Positions 17,036 through 27,029 of a stretch of DNA of 64,000 nt are shown piece after piece. The position numbers and the translations under genes were made by a program. The notes beneath the pieces were generated by a model, which did not search any database, had not been told where the DNA came from, and was given only the letters and a program-made list of their open reading frames with translations. Location: the NCBI RefSeq assembly GCF_900167935.1, contig NZ_FUYL01000001.1:496001-560000 (forward strand). The letters run 5' to 3'. The first letter of the stretch is position 1, and every line of letters begins with the position of its first letter. Source of the DNA: Maribacter arcticus. GTDB taxonomy: Bacteria > Bacteroidota > Bacteroidia > Flavobacteriales > Flavobacteriaceae.

Positions 17036-18621
17036 TTTTTAATGCCAGGCTGCTTTATAGTATAATTATCCTTAGCCTTGGCTTCATCAACTTGACGCTT
17101 TACGTCTGCTAATAGCGCTTTAGAATCGTAAATGATTCCATCTTTAATAGTATATTTTACACCACCAATACGAACCACCTCATTATCATCGGTAAGCTTT
17201 ACAGCTCCCGTGCCGTATAGCACTTTGAAATTTTGAAGAGGGTTTTCTTCAACAATGACGAAGTCAGCTAATTTTCCGATTGTAACGGAACCTAATTTGT
17301 CATCCAATCCTAACGCTTCTGCGCCATTTAAGGTTGCAGATTGAATTATTTCTAAAGGGTGAAATCCTGCTTCACGCATTAATTCTAGTTCACGTATATA
17401 TGCAAAACCATATAATTGGAATATAAATCCGGAATCGGAACCAGTTGTTACGCGACCACCTCTATTTTTATATTCATTAATAAAGGTCATCCAAAGATTA
17501 TAATTCTTTTTCCATTGAACTTCCTGCTCTGTACCCCAATCATGCCAATAAGAACCATGTGATACTTTGCTAGGTTGATAGAATTCCCAAAGGGAAGGCA
17601 ATGTGTACTCTTCATGCCATTCGGCGCGTCTAGCACGCTGTAAATCTCTACTAGCTTCATATATGTTAAATGTAGGATCCATTGTGAAATCTAAAGCCAA
17701 TAGTTCATTCATTACATTATTCCAATGTTCAGAGTATGGTTCAGCAGCTTGAGCCCATAATTTACCGGCATTTTCAAAGCGATGTTGTTCATTTTGATAG
17801 TTATAATCAAGAGGAAAATCTTGTACTGTGCGATCATCAAATAAAGCCTCCGGTAATCCATACCAATGCTCCATTGAAGTTAATCCCGCCCTTGCGGAAT
17901 GAAGTACATTCCATCTAGCAACGCTCATTTGTGCATGGTGACACGCTGAGCCAAGTCCTAATTTTTTATTTTCATCTAGTGCTGCCGCCATAATAGCTGG
18001 TTCTGCACCAAAAAATTTAATTCCGTCAGCTCCTTTTTTTGCATTCGCACGCACCCATTCACGAGCTTGATCCGGAGTAGAAATAGGAATATCGTTCAAT
18101 GGATTAAAAGACTTGCTTGTTTGCCCAAATGCGGTATATGAGATTATACGTGGGGCGATAATTTCATTTCTCTCACTTTTTCGTTTTAAATCTAGTGTCA
18201 CATCAATGCCTCTTCCAGCAACTTCTCTTACGGTGGTTACACCATGTGCCATCCAAAGTTTAAAAACATAATCTGGGTCAGCACCTTGAGCATCACCTCC
18301 AATATGTGTGTGCATATCTATAAAACCTGGCATTAAGTACATACCTGTACAATCTAGCTCTTTGCCACCTGTTTTTAGTTGTGGTCGCTTAGAGTCATCT
18401 ATGGCGACACCAGGATACCCTACAACTTTAATGTCTTTAATAATATTGTTTTCTACAACAATGTCAATGGGGCCTTGTGGTGGTGCTCCATTTCCATTAA
18501 TTAACATAACGCCTCTAATTATTAATTGAGAGTGCGGCCCATCTCCTTCAAGTGATTGGGCGTGGATGGTTAGTAGGCCTACGAAACTGAATACCGTAGC
18601 TAATAGTATTTGTTTGAACAT
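17032..18621 (-). CDS. Secreted amidohydrolase family protein
   Basis: Second metal-dependent amidohydrolase in the window, 529 aa, with a cleavable signal peptide (MFKQILLATVFSFVGLLTIHAQ shortened: ends IHAQ, about residue 22), so periplasmic. Ligands: HTH in GFIDMHTHIGGD (about 104-106), Lys in DGIKFFGAEP (about 201), His in GSACHHAQMS (about 228), His in SMEHWYGLP (about 252) and Asp in TTGSDSGFIF (about 394). The middle region is longer than in the 11504-12964 protein and contains a Trp-rich insert (about 310-375), so the substrates probably differ. Transcribed alone; no partner gene gives a clue to the substrate. Confidence 0.88.
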   Translation of the reverse strand: MFKQILLATVFSFVGLLTIHAQSLEGDGPHSQLIIRGVMLINGNGAPPQGPIDIVVENNIIKDIKVVGYPGVAIDDSKRPQLKTGGKELDCTGMYLMPGFIDMHTHIGGDAQGADPDYVFKLWMAHGVTTVREVAGRGIDVTLDLKRKSERNEIIAPRIISYTAFGQTSKSFNPLNDIPISTPDQAREWVRANAKKGADGIKFFGAEPAIMAAALDENKKLGLGSACHHAQMSVARWNVLHSARAGLTSMEHWYGLPEALFDDRTVQDFPLDYNYQNEQHRFENAGKLWAQAAEPYSEHWNNVMNELLALDFTMDPTFNIYEASRDLQRARRAEWHEEYTLPSLWEFYQPSKVSHGSYWHDWGTEQEVQWKKNYNLWMTFINEYKNRGGRVTTGSDSGFIFQLYGFAYIRELELMREAGFHPLEIIQSATLNGAEALGLDDKLGSVTIGKLADFVIVEENPLQNFKVLYGTGAVKLTDDNEVVRIGGVKYTIKDGIIYDSKALLADVKRQVDEAKAKDNYTIKQPGIKN

Positions 18622-18735
18622 AAGGTGGTAGTTTAATTTAGTTCTTTAAATATAGTTAAAGTGATAGTAATGACACAAAGCAAGTGTCAACTTTATTAAT
18701 TGAATTGTGAACTAGTTATTATGGAAGCCTTTAAC

Positions 18736-19956
18736 TTATACAACTGGAGATAATTGTTGCTTTATTTCTTGGAATTTGATAATGTAATTAGTGCCTCTTT
18801 TAGAAGCATCGCGTTCAATAGTACCCCGTAATTGACGGGTAAGATTATGAATAAGTTTTAAACCTAATGATTTGGTGTTTTTGTAATTTATTGTTTCTGG
18901 AAAACCAATTCCATTATCTCCTATTTCAAGAATATAACAATTCTCTTTTTCTGAATCTTTTTGTAATTTAATATTGATATCCCCTTCTTCATCCCCTTCG
19001 ATACCATATTTTAAGGCATTGGTCAATGATTCATTGATTAATAAGCCTAGTGGTATAGCTGTGTCTATACCTAATTTTATATCTGGAATATCAATTATTA
19101 AATTAATATTATTGTCAATTCCTTTTATAGAACGAATTAAATATTCACTTAACTCTTGAACATATGATTTGTACTCTATGTGGCTAATATCTTTTCGCAT
19201 ATAGAGCATTTCATGAACCATAGCCATTGCAATTACCCTATTTTGTGTTCCTTTAAGTAGACCTTTCATTGGTTTACTTTCAGTATTTCGAGATTGAAGA
19301 CTTAGTAAGCTTGATACGGTCTGTAAGTTGTTTTTAACTCTATGGTGAACTTCCTTCAGTAAATTTTCTTTTTCATGAACTTCATTAGCCATGACTTTTT
19401 TTGAAGTATAAAGGGCGTTGTAAGTCTTTAATAAACTTTTACCGAAGGTGTTTCCTAAAACAAAAACTGAAAATAATACTGAAACTAGGCTAAAAACAGC
19501 ACTCGAACTTTCAGGAACAAAATTTTCTGTGATTTTTAACTCAGGTATGGTTTGTGTAAATAGTAGAATGATGAGAACTATGATTACGTTTAAGTAGATT
19601 TTACCATATCTGCTGCTATTGATGAACCCTCCAAAGGCCACTAACGGAATCATAAAGATAAAAGGACTATGAATACCACCGCTGTACAACGTTACAATAA
19701 ATGAAGATATAAGACCTAGTATAGATGAAAAATTGAACGTGGGTAAAATCTTTTTATGACTTTTAAAATATTGTAAGTTAATTAAGTTTAAAACTCCAAA
19801 ACCTAAAAGCGCGAATGGTACAACTTTAGTTATACCCAATAGAAAATAGCATAATAATCCAAATAGAATGGATATAATGCTGGTGGTATAATTTACCCTT
19901 AAAAAAAGTTTGGTTTTATCCTGAAGACGCTCTTGGTCAATGGTAAATCCGGGCAT
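18736..19956 (-). CDS. Membrane sensor histidine kinase, HisKA_2 type
   Basis: A 406-aa two-component kinase. Residues about 15-190 hold five or six membrane helices with almost no extracytoplasmic loop, so it probably senses something in or near the membrane. The phospho-acceptor helix KEVHHRVKNNLQTVSSLLSL (about 198-217; His in VHHRVKNN) is the HisKA_2 type found in LuxR- or LytTR-linked and light/stress kinases. The ATPase domain follows, with the N box INESLTNALKYG and G boxes DNGIGFPE and SLGLKLIHNL. No response regulator is next to it, so it is an orphan kinase in this window. Confidence 0.9.
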   Translation of the reverse strand: MPGFTIDQERLQDKTKLFLRVNYTTSIISILFGLLCYFLLGITKVVPFALLGFGVLNLINLQYFKSHKKILPTFNFSSILGLISSFIVTLYSGGIHSPFIFMIPLVAFGGFINSSRYGKIYLNVIIVLIILLFTQTIPELKITENFVPESSSAVFSLVSVLFSVFVLGNTFGKSLLKTYNALYTSKKVMANEVHEKENLLKEVHHRVKNNLQTVSSLLSLQSRNTESKPMKGLLKGTQNRVIAMAMVHEMLYMRKDISHIEYKSYVQELSEYLIRSIKGIDNNINLIIDIPDIKLGIDTAIPLGLLINESLTNALKYGIEGDEEGDINIKLQKDSEKENCYILEIGDNGIGFPETINYKNTKSLGLKLIHNLTRQLRGTIERDASKRGTNYIIKFQEIKQQLSPVV

Positions 19957-20072
19957 AGATATTGTTTACGTACTAAAAAAACATACTTATTAAGTAATGT
20001 AAATCTAATTATGTTTTTAACATTATGCTAGTATTTTTTGTTATAGTATACCATAATTATGTAAAGTTAGTG

Positions 20073-21467
20073 TCAGCTTCGAACTTTCTTTGGTATAAGG
20101 TCAGTTAAATCTCCAATATTAATCGCTTTTCCAGATTCAATACTTCTTCTTGCACCAATACCTATTAAAATTGACATAGCCCCATCTCTTATACCGGCAG
20201 TTCTACCATAGGGGTCAGTAGTTTCAGGATTGACGAATATTTTATCATGAAGTCTTTTATCACCACCTCCATGGCCACTTTTTTCCATGGGTACATTTAT
20301 CACCTCATGTTTTTCCCAAAGCTTATGAACAATAATTGACTCGTGGTTCAATTCTTCCTTATTATTTTGAGCCATTTCCAAAACGTGTTTTTCTGCCTCA
20401 TCAACAGAAGTTATTGAATGGTAAGGAATGTCTTGTGAAGCTTCAATTCTACCTTTTGTGCCATTAAAAGCAACACGCCACCCTTCGAATGGTGAATAGG
20501 TAGTTAAGCTATAGTTTAGAACTGTGTTGTCGGCATATTTTACTTGTGCCGACATTTTATCATAGATGTCAATATTTTCTCTGAACAAACAATTATCTCT
20601 TATATAGCCATCTTCATGTTCGTGATCTGCATATAATTTTTTAGATGATTCATCTTTTGTAATATCCCAATAAAATTCACAAGTAGTTTTATGGTCACAA
20701 CTACGGCAGTTAGTACCTCGTTGTGGTCCGTTCTTGCCATAATATTCCAAATCACCGTAGGCAAAGACTTGATTGGGTTCAGAATTTATCCACCAGTTTA
20801 ATAGGTCAAAATGATGGGTAGATTTATGAACCCAAAGGGATCCACTACTCTCTATCTCACCATGCCATCTTCTAAAATAAGAAGCTCCATGATATGTATT
20901 CAAATACCAATGGAAATCGACCGATACCAAATCCCCAATCGTTTTATTTGCTAATAATTCTTTTATTTTGGTTGCGTAAGGGCTCCATCGATAATTGAAT
21001 CCTACAATTAATTTTTTATTTGATTTCTTTTCAGCGTCAATAATTGCTTGACATTTAGTTTCATCTGTAGTCAACGGTTTTTCCGTTAATACGTCACAAC
21101 CCATTTCCAATCCTTTAATTATATATTGATGGTGGGTCGAATCTTTTGTAGTGACAATAATTAAATCTGGTTTCGTCATGTTTACCATCTCTTCAAAGTC
21201 CGCAAAAAGGGGGCAATCAGCTCCAATATAATTTTTGGCATATTTCAAACGACTCGAATTAATATCTGATAGCCCCACAAATTCTAATATTTCGCCATAT
21301 TCATCTACCAAACGTTTTCCCCAAAAGGTTGTTCCTCGTATACCAGTTCCAATCAACGCAACTTTTAGTTTTGAAGTTTTACTAAAAGCAAATGTTGAAA
21401 TAGGAAACGCAGTGCTAGCTGCAAGCATTCCTATAGAATTGATGAATTTTCTTCTGGTGGTATTCAT
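20073..21467 (-). CDS. Gfo/Idh/MocA family oxidoreductase with Cys-rich insert, Tat-like signal
   Basis: A 464-aa NAD(P)-dependent sugar oxidoreductase homolog. The N-terminus MNTTRRKFINSIGMLAASTA is twin-arginine-like. The Rossmann motif ALIGTGIRGTTFW (about 38) is canonical here, unlike the copy at 2019-3347. The EKPLTTDE motif with its Lys (about 134) and the C-terminal sheet domain with HKSTHHFDLLNWW follow. An insert NCRSCDHKTTCEFYW (about residues 255-269) has three closely spaced Cys plus a fourth in DNCLF, suggesting a small metal site. Related proteins in flavobacteria act in glycosaminoglycan or sugar catabolism; the actual substrate is unknown. No operon partner. Confidence 0.86.
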   Translation of the reverse strand: MNTTRRKFINSIGMLAASTAFPISTFAFSKTSKLKVALIGTGIRGTTFWGKRLVDEYGEILEFVGLSDINSSRLKYAKNYIGADCPLFADFEEMVNMTKPDLIIVTTKDSTHHQYIIKGLEMGCDVLTEKPLTTDETKCQAIIDAEKKSNKKLIVGFNYRWSPYATKIKELLANKTIGDLVSVDFHWYLNTYHGASYFRRWHGEIESSGSLWVHKSTHHFDLLNWWINSEPNQVFAYGDLEYYGKNGPQRGTNCRSCDHKTTCEFYWDITKDESSKKLYADHEHEDGYIRDNCLFRENIDIYDKMSAQVKYADNTVLNYSLTTYSPFEGWRVAFNGTKGRIEASQDIPYHSITSVDEAEKHVLEMAQNNKEELNHESIIVHKLWEKHEVINVPMEKSGHGGGDKRLHDKIFVNPETTDPYGRTAGIRDGAMSILIGIGARRSIESGKAINIGDLTDLIPKKVRS

Positions 21468-21575
21468 TGGTTTGATTTTAAAGCGGTTATCTAAATATAG
21501 CTAATTTTCAATGCCGAATAATTTTAGTTAATTGATTTAACAAGTTGACGATGAAAAGTGAAAATATGAGGTATT

Positions 21576-21609
21576 AAAAAAGGCATCCCAAGATTGGGAT
21601 GCCTTTTTT
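21576..21609 (-). terminator. Intrinsic terminator of secA
   Basis: A 15-bp perfect stem (21576-21590 with 21595-21609) around AGAT. The core is GGCATCCCA and six T follow on the minus strand. It lies 19 bases past the secA stop. Confidence 0.92.
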
Positions 21610-21628
21610 AAATATAGAAAGTGTTTTG

Positions 21629-24600
21629 TTAATCTTGGGTCAATACCCAAGATCCACTTTGAATAAGAGGTTCTGCCTGCTTATACTTTACAGTTTTGCT
21701 TTCTCCACTCATCACATTTTTAATTGTAACTCGTTCGTTACGACCAATTTTAGGTTGTTCTCTTGTAATGGTTTCAGTAACGGCAGGTCGTTGTCCTTGC
21801 GTTTGACCTACAGCTCTACTCTGAGCTGCCATTTCATCACTATTTGGAATTTCTTCCTTAGTCGTTTTTAAATTTTCTTTCGAACGTTGAATATTCCTTT
21901 CCTCTTGAATAGCGTTTGTGTTTTCAGATGGTAATTCTCCTTTAAATAAGAATGAAATTACATCTTTGTTCACTTTCTCTATCATTGACTTAAATAGTTC
22001 AAATGCTTCGAACTTATAAATTAATAAAGGGTCTTTTTGTTCGTGAACTGCTAATTGAACGGATTGTTTCAACTCATCCATCTTACGAAGATGCGTCTTC
22101 CATGAGTCATCGATTATAGCCAATGAAATATTCTTTTCGAAATCGGTAATTAATTGTTTGCCATTGGTATCGTAAGCTTCCTGAAGATTGGTTACAACAT
22201 TTAGGCTTTTGATTCCGTCAGTAAACGGAACCACGATACGCTCGAAATTGTTTGCATTATCTTCATGCACCTTTTTAATTACTGGGAAGGCAGACGCAGC
22301 ATTGCGCTCCATTTTCTCATTGTAATGAGCATATGCCGCCTTATAGATTTTACCTGTTATTTCCTGAGCTCCCATGACCCCGAATTCTGCTTCAGTAACA
22401 GGTGATGTCATTGAAAAATATTTAATCAGCTCAAACTCAAGGTTTTTAAAATCACTTGCTGCTTTATTACCTTCTACGATAACTTCACAAGTATCATAAA
22501 CCATGTTGGCAATATCAAGTTTTAAACGCTCGCCTTGTAATGCATGACGCCTTCTTTTATAGACTACTTCACGCTGTGCGTTCATAACATCATCATATTC
22601 TAATAGACGTTTACGAACCCCAAAGTTATTTTCCTCTACTTTTTTCTGAGCGCGCTCAATGGATTTGGTCATCATGCTGTGTTGAATAACCTCACCATCT
22701 TCCAACCCCATCTTATCCATCATTTTAGCGACTCTATCCGAACCGAATAAACGCATTAGGTTATCTTCTAAAGAAACATAGAATTGAGAGCTTCCTGGGT
22801 CTCCCTGACGCCCAGAACGACCACGTAACTGTCTATCTACACGTCTAGAATCATGACGTTCTGTACCTACAATGGCAAGACCACCTGCTTTCTTAACAGC
22901 TTCAGATAATTTAATATCCGTACCACGACCTGCCATGTTTGTAGCAATAGTTACAACACCAGCATTACCCGCCTCGGCAACAACATCAGCTTCTTTTTTG
23001 TGAAGCTTCGCGTTCAATACATTATGAGGAACTTTACGAACACTTAATAGTTTTGAAAGTAATTCTGAAATTTCAACAGATGTTGTACCAATTAATACAG
23101 GTCTGCCTGCATTACTTAATTTGGTAACCTCCTCAATAATCGCGTTGTATTTTTCTCTTTTTGTCTTATAAATTAAATCGTTTCTGTCATCTCTAGCAAT
23201 AGGTCTGTTGGTCGGAATTTCCATAACATCTAACTTATAGATTTCCCAAAATTCCCCTGCTTCAGTAACAGCAGTACCTGTCATACCAGACAGTTTGCTA
23301 TACATTCTAAAGTAGTTCTGCAAAGTAACTGTTGCAAAAGTTTGTGTTAATGCTTCAATCTTTACATTTTCTTTTGCCTCTATCGCTTGATGTAGTCCGT
23401 CAGAATATCTACGGCCATCCATAATACGACCAGTCTGCTCATCGACAATCATTACTTTATTTTCCATCACCACATATTCCGTATCTTTTTCAAATAGGGT
23501 ATATGCTTTTAATAATTGGCTCATGGTGTGAATTCGCTCACTTTTAATCGTAAATTCTTTGAAAAGTTCCTCTTTTAATTCGGCCTCTTTTTCAATTTCA
23601 AGATTCTGATTCTCAATTTTTGCAATTTCACCACCGATATCTGGCATTACAAAGAAGTCTCTGTTTTCTTCTCCAGAAATATAGTCAACACCTTTATCGG
23701 TTAATTCAATCTGGTTATTTTTCTCATCAATAACGAATAATAGGTCTTCATCTACCTTGGGCATTTCCCTATTATTATCCTGCATGTAGAAATTTTCGGT
23801 TTTTTGAAGTAGCTGTTTTACACCTTCTTCACTCAAAAACTTGATCAATGCTTTATTCTTAGGTAATCCTCTAAATACACGTAGTAAAAGAAATCCACCT
23901 TCTTTAGAATCGCCTTCTGCTATCAGTTTCTTAGCTTCTGCCAAAACACTGGTTAAATGTTGACGTTGCTTTTGTACGATTTCCCCAACTTTAGGCTTCA
24001 ATTCGTTAAATTCATGACGATCACCTTCTGGTACAGGACCAGAAATAATTAAAGGTGTACGAGCATCATCTACCAATACAGAATCGACCTCATCAACAAT
24101 GGCATAATTATGAGGACGTTGCACCAAGTCTTTAGGTGTGTGAGCCATATTATCCCTAAGGTAGTCGAAACCAAATTCGTTATTTGTACCATAGGTAATA
24201 TCTGCGTTGTAAGCTGCACGTCTACCATCGGAATTTGGTCGGTGATGATCTATACAATCTACAGAAAGGCCATGAAATTGAAATATTGGTGCCATCCAAG
24301 CACTATCTCTTTTTGCTAGATAATCATTAACGGTTACCAAATGAGCACCGTTTCCGCTTAGTGCATTTAAGTATAATGGTAATGTAGCTACAAGAGTTTT
24401 ACCCTCACCAGTATGCATTTCAGCAATTTTACCTTGATGCATGGCAATACCACCTATAAGCTGTACATCGTAATGTATCATATCCCAGATCACTTCTTTA
24501 CCAGCTGCGTTCCAAGAATTTCTCCAAATGGCATCTGAGCCCTCTAAGGTGACATAATCATTAGAACCTGACAATGTTCTGTCATATTCTGACGCTGTTA

Positions 24601-24991
24601 CTTTTAAAGTTTCATTATTAACAAAACGTTTGGCAGTTTCCTTTACTACGGCAAAAGCTTCTGGAAGTAACTTATTTAAAGTTTCTTCAGAAATAACATA
24701 AGCCTCTTCTTTTAATTTATCTATTTCAGTATAGATGTCTTCGTTCTTATCAATATCTGTAGAGTTCTTAACCTCTTCCTCTAAAGTTTTTATTTGGTCA
24801 GTTTTCTCTTTGTAAGAATCTTGAATTATCTTCTTAAATTCTATGGTTTTCTGCCTTAGTTCGTCATGGTTAAGGCTTTCAAGCTGCGATTCAAATGACT
24901 TTATCTGATCTACTAAAGGCTGTAATTCCTTTACATCTTTTTGTGATTTATCACCAACGAATGCCTTTAGGATGGAATTAATGAAACTCAT
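21629..24991 (-). CDS. secA: Preprotein translocase ATPase SecA
   Basis: Motor of the Sec secretion pathway; pushes unfolded precursors through SecYEG. At 1120 aa it is longer than E. coli SecA (901), as is normal for Bacteroidetes, with extra acidic sequence in the N-terminal 80 residues and an insert between about 320 and 480. Walker A is in [11 protein letters not shown] (about 184), followed by the DEVDSVL Walker B-type motif. Second-domain motifs [34 protein letters not shown] and GDPGSSQFY are intact. The C-terminus ends SWVLTQD and lacks the CxCxSGxx zinc tail of proteobacterial SecA. It has its own terminator and a possible promoter box at 25028-25035. Confidence 0.97.
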   Translation of the reverse strand: MSFINSILKAFVGDKSQKDVKELQPLVDQIKSFESQLESLNHDELRQKTIEFKKIIQDSYKEKTDQIKTLEEEVKNSTDIDKNEDIYTEIDKLKEEAYVISEETLNKLLPEAFAVVKETAKRFVNNETLKVTASEYDRTLSGSNDYVTLEGSDAIWRNSWNAAGKEVIWDMIHYDVQLIGGIAMHQGKIAEMHTGEGKTLVATLPLYLNALSGNGAHLVTVNDYLAKRDSAWMAPIFQFHGLSVDCIDHHRPNSDGRRAAYNADITYGTNNEFGFDYLRDNMAHTPKDLVQRPHNYAIVDEVDSVLVDDARTPLIISGPVPEGDRHEFNELKPKVGEIVQKQRQHLTSVLAEAKKLIAEGDSKEGGFLLLRVFRGLPKNKALIKFLSEEGVKQLLQKTENFYMQDNNREMPKVDEDLLFVIDEKNNQIELTDKGVDYISGEENRDFFVMPDIGGEIAKIENQNLEIEKEAELKEELFKEFTIKSERIHTMSQLLKAYTLFEKDTEYVVMENKVMIVDEQTGRIMDGRRYSDGLHQAIEAKENVKIEALTQTFATVTLQNYFRMYSKLSGMTGTAVTEAGEFWEIYKLDVMEIPTNRPIARDDRNDLIYKTKREKYNAIIEEVTKLSNAGRPVLIGTTSVEISELLSKLLSVRKVPHNVLNAKLHKKEADVVAEAGNAGVVTIATNMAGRGTDIKLSEAVKKAGGLAIVGTERHDSRRVDRQLRGRSGRQGDPGSSQFYVSLEDNLMRLFGSDRVAKMMDKMGLEDGEVIQHSMMTKSIERAQKKVEENNFGVRKRLLEYDDVMNAQREVVYKRRRHALQGERLKLDIANMVYDTCEVIVEGNKAASDFKNLEFELIKYFSMTSPVTEAEFGVMGAQEITGKIYKAAYAHYNEKMERNAASAFPVIKKVHEDNANNFERIVVPFTDGIKSLNVVTNLQEAYDTNGKQLITDFEKNISLAIIDDSWKTHLRKMDELKQSVQLAVHEQKDPLLIYKFEAFELFKSMIEKVNKDVISFLFKGELPSENTNAIQEERNIQRSKENLKTTKEEIPNSDEMAAQSRAVGQTQGQRPAVTETITREQPKIGRNERVTIKNVMSGESKTVKYKQAEPLIQSGSWVLTQD

Positions 24992-25027
24992 ATATTTTAA
25001 ACTATTAGAATTGAAATTTACTTAACC

Positions 25028-25035
25028 CAAAAATA
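25028..25035 (-). promoter_or_regulatory. -7 promoter box of secA
   Basis: TATTTTTG on the minus strand fits TAnnTTTG. It would place the transcript start near 25021, about 30 bases before the secA ATG. A TTTTG lies 14 bases upstream, closer than the usual 17-23, so the -33 element is uncertain. Confidence 0.4.
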
Positions 25036-25160
25036 GGTAAGGAGATTTTCAAAATATTATAGAGACGACAAATATGGCCGACGCTGTAAATTAGCAAAAG
25101 GTATTCCAGTCTTGTTTTTTAATCTGTTTAACCTAAATACCTGCCAAAATTACATAAAAA

Positions 25161-25182
25161 AAAAGCCTCCGAGGAGACTTTT
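25161..25182 (-). terminator. Intrinsic terminator after the DUF2795 gene
   Basis: On the minus strand AAAAGTCTCC pairs with GGAGGCTTTT (one G-T pair) and is followed by a run of T (down to 25157). It is about 25 bases past the DUF2795 stop. Confidence 0.8.
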
Positions 25183-25206
25183 AAGTAGTTATTATGATAT
25201 CGAATA

Positions 25207-25431
25207 TTAATATTCGTCCTCGTTCCAGAGGTAGTCTTCTTCCGTTGGATAGTCAGGCCAAATCTCTTCGATTGATTCATATATCTCGCCACCTTCTTCT
25301 TCCATAGATTGTAAATTTTCTACGACTTCTAAAGGGGCTCCAGTTCTGATGGAGTAATCTATTAACTCATCTTTACTTGCCGGCCAAGGTGCATCACTTA
25401 AATAAGATGCTAATTCTAATGTCCAATACAT
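25207..25431 (-). CDS. DUF2795 domain protein
   Basis: A small acidic cytoplasmic protein of 74 aa. The DUF2795 core covers about residues 5-45 (LASYLSDAPWPASKDELIDY, then RTGAPLEVVENLQ) and the tail is rich in Asp, Glu, Trp and Tyr, ending DEDYLWNEDEY. Function of the domain is not established. It lies between secA and the cobalamin adenosyltransferase on the same strand, an order I recall as common in flavobacteria. It has its own terminator. Confidence 0.88.
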   Translation of the reverse strand: MYWTLELASYLSDAPWPASKDELIDYSIRTGAPLEVVENLQSMEEEGGEIYESIEEIWPDYPTEEDYLWNEDEY

Positions 25432-25565
25432 AGTAATTGTTTAATTTTAATTTTTTGCAAAAGTAATTTTTAAATCGAGACAGCCAAGAAATTATTGATT
25501 TATTTCAATATAATCTCAATATTTTTCTACAACTATTAATTGATAACGAATAAATTACAGATTTA

Positions 25566-26141
25566 TTAGTCCTTTTTTTTAGGAACCCATTTTATTTCAT
25601 TCGCCTTTAAATCACTTGACAATTTCCGTGCCAACACAAATAAGTAATCTGAAAGTCTATTTAAAAAGGAGAGTACATTACTGTCGAAAGGTTCGTTTTC
25701 AAATAATAATGTTGAAATGCGTTCTACTCTTCTACAAACAGTTCGTGCTATATGACAGTATGACACTGTAGTATGGCCGCCAGGTAAAATAAAATGAGTC
25801 ATTTGTGGCAATTGACTATCCATTTCGTCTATGGCAATTTCTAAAAAGTTGATTTCTTCAGTACCTACTTTTGTTATGTTTAAACGCTGTTTACCATTTT
25901 TTAGAACTTCTTTTTCTGGATCTGTAGCCAAAATAGCGCCTACCGTAAATAAATGATCTTGTATGGTTATTAGTTGCTGCTTGCTATTTTGGTCAATATT
26001 TTGGTCTCGAATAAGGCCTAGCCAAGAATTTAATTCATCTACTGTACCATAGCTATCTATACGAATGTGATGCTTTGGTACTCGAGTCCCACCAAAAAGA
26101 CCTGTTGTGCCATCATCACCTGTTTTAGTATATATTTTCAT
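25566..26141 (-). CDS. Cob(I)yrinic acid a,c-diamide adenosyltransferase, PduO type
   Basis: Transfers the adenosyl group of ATP to cob(I)alamin, making adenosylcobalamin. The 191-aa length is normal for PduO-type enzymes. The ATP-binding N-terminus TKTGDDGTTGLFGG (about residues 4-17) and the VDELNSWLGL helix are conserved, as is the CRRVERI segment (about 137-143) that holds ATP and cobalamin. No signal peptide; cytoplasmic. In this window the likely users of the cofactor are the CarH-like photoreceptor (61160-62059) and perhaps other B12 enzymes elsewhere; the link is an inference. It is followed by the DUF2795 gene. Confidence 0.95.
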   Translation of the reverse strand: MKIYTKTGDDGTTGLFGGTRVPKHHIRIDSYGTVDELNSWLGLIRDQNIDQNSKQQLITIQDHLFTVGAILATDPEKEVLKNGKQRLNITKVGTEEINFLEIAIDEMDSQLPQMTHFILPGGHTTVSYCHIARTVCRRVERISTLLFENEPFDSNVLSFLNRLSDYLFVLARKLSSDLKANEIKWVPKKKD

Positions 26142-26211
26142 TCTGTGGATTAAAGAAAATTATGAAGTAGATTAAATTGTATTTAAAAAGGATAAAAATT
26201 TTCTATTCGAT

Positions 26212-26358
26212 TTAATTGTCCTTTTTTTCTTTTCGCTCATAATCACCCATGAACTTTCTTGATTTTCGGTCACTAGACTTACCTCTACTGGTGATACGAA
26301 TGACTAAATAAATGGCAAATACGACTCCTAGAATTATATATATGGTATTACTGTTCAT
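26212..26358 (-). CDS. Small single-pass membrane protein, 48 aa
   Basis: ATG at 26358 opens a 48-codon frame: MNSNTIYIILGVVFAIYLVI (one helix), then a charged tail RITSRGKSSDRKSRKFMGDY ending in EKKDN, stop TAA at 26212-26214. It fits between the methyltransferase-like gene (30 bases upstream) and the adenosyltransferase (70 bases downstream), all on the same strand, so it is probably part of that transcript. The helix followed by a dibasic cytoplasmic tail argues for a real small membrane protein. Function unknown. Confidence 0.6.
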   Translation of the reverse strand: MNSNTIYIILGVVFAIYLVIRITSRGKSSDRKSRKFMGDYERKEKKDN

Positions 26359-26388
26359 TGAAAATTACTTTAGTTTAAAATTACTGGA

Positions 26389-26880
26389 TTATATCCGTAT
26401 TTTAAAATGTTCCTTTGCTTGTTCCTTTCTAAAGAATATGACCCCGCAGTAAAATAAATCAACCGTTACCTTAACATGCTCTAATGCTTTCAGCTTTTTC
26501 CAACTTTTATGATTATTCGGGTTTTTATGAATTCCGTCTAAAAATAGCATAGAGTCATTTGGTAGATTATTAACTTCTATACCCATGTTAAGTTCAGATA
26601 TGCTCCCAACTAAAACATCGGAAACATTTTTAGTAAAGGAAACATTTGGGCAATATTGTTGGATAGTTTCCTCAATATTGTCCTCATTATTTAAAATACG
26701 TATTGAATGATATTTGAAGTAATCGATACTTTTGACAAGAATCTTTAAGGATATGGGAAGTTTTAATTGCTTTCGCGTATAAAGACATTTGGTCACATAA
26801 TCATATACAAATGGCGAATGAACCCCATGTTGATTGGTTGCCGAAAAAAGGAATTTAATATAGGATATAAACCGAAACAC
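26389..26880 (-). CDS. Shortened class I SAM methyltransferase homolog
   Basis: A 163-aa protein with both ends of a flavobacterial methyltransferase family: N-terminal TNQHGVHSPFVYDYVTKCLY (about residues 15-34) and C-terminal VTVDLFYCGVIFFRKEQ, then AKEHFKIRI. As I recall the full-length family is around 230-240 aa. Here the middle that should hold the SAM-binding glycine motif (E.G...G.) is missing and replaced by a short unrelated stretch with SFTKNVSDVLVGSISELN. LFLDGIHKN may be a remnant of the family's DG.H motif. Without motif I it is unlikely to bind SAM in the usual way. The frame is intact, so this is a compact or degenerating homolog rather than a clear pseudogene. Confidence 0.65.
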   Translation of the reverse strand: MFRFISYIKFLFSATNQHGVHSPFVYDYVTKCLYTRKQLKLPISLKILVKSIDYFKYHSIRILNNEDNIEETIQQYCPNVSFTKNVSDVLVGSISELNMGIEVNNLPNDSMLFLDGIHKNPNNHKSWKKLKALEHVKVTVDLFYCGVIFFRKEQAKEHFKIRI

Positions 26881-27029
26881 GAATTAATTTTTCAATTTTT
26901 GTCAAAAGTAATGATAGTGGTGCAACTTAGAATTGAAACTGTAAAGTTTAATGTTTTTAAAGTAGTAGATAAAGGTATGAAATGGGGGTGGGTTTAAAGT
27001 TTGGGACAAAAAGGGCATTAGGTAATTAA

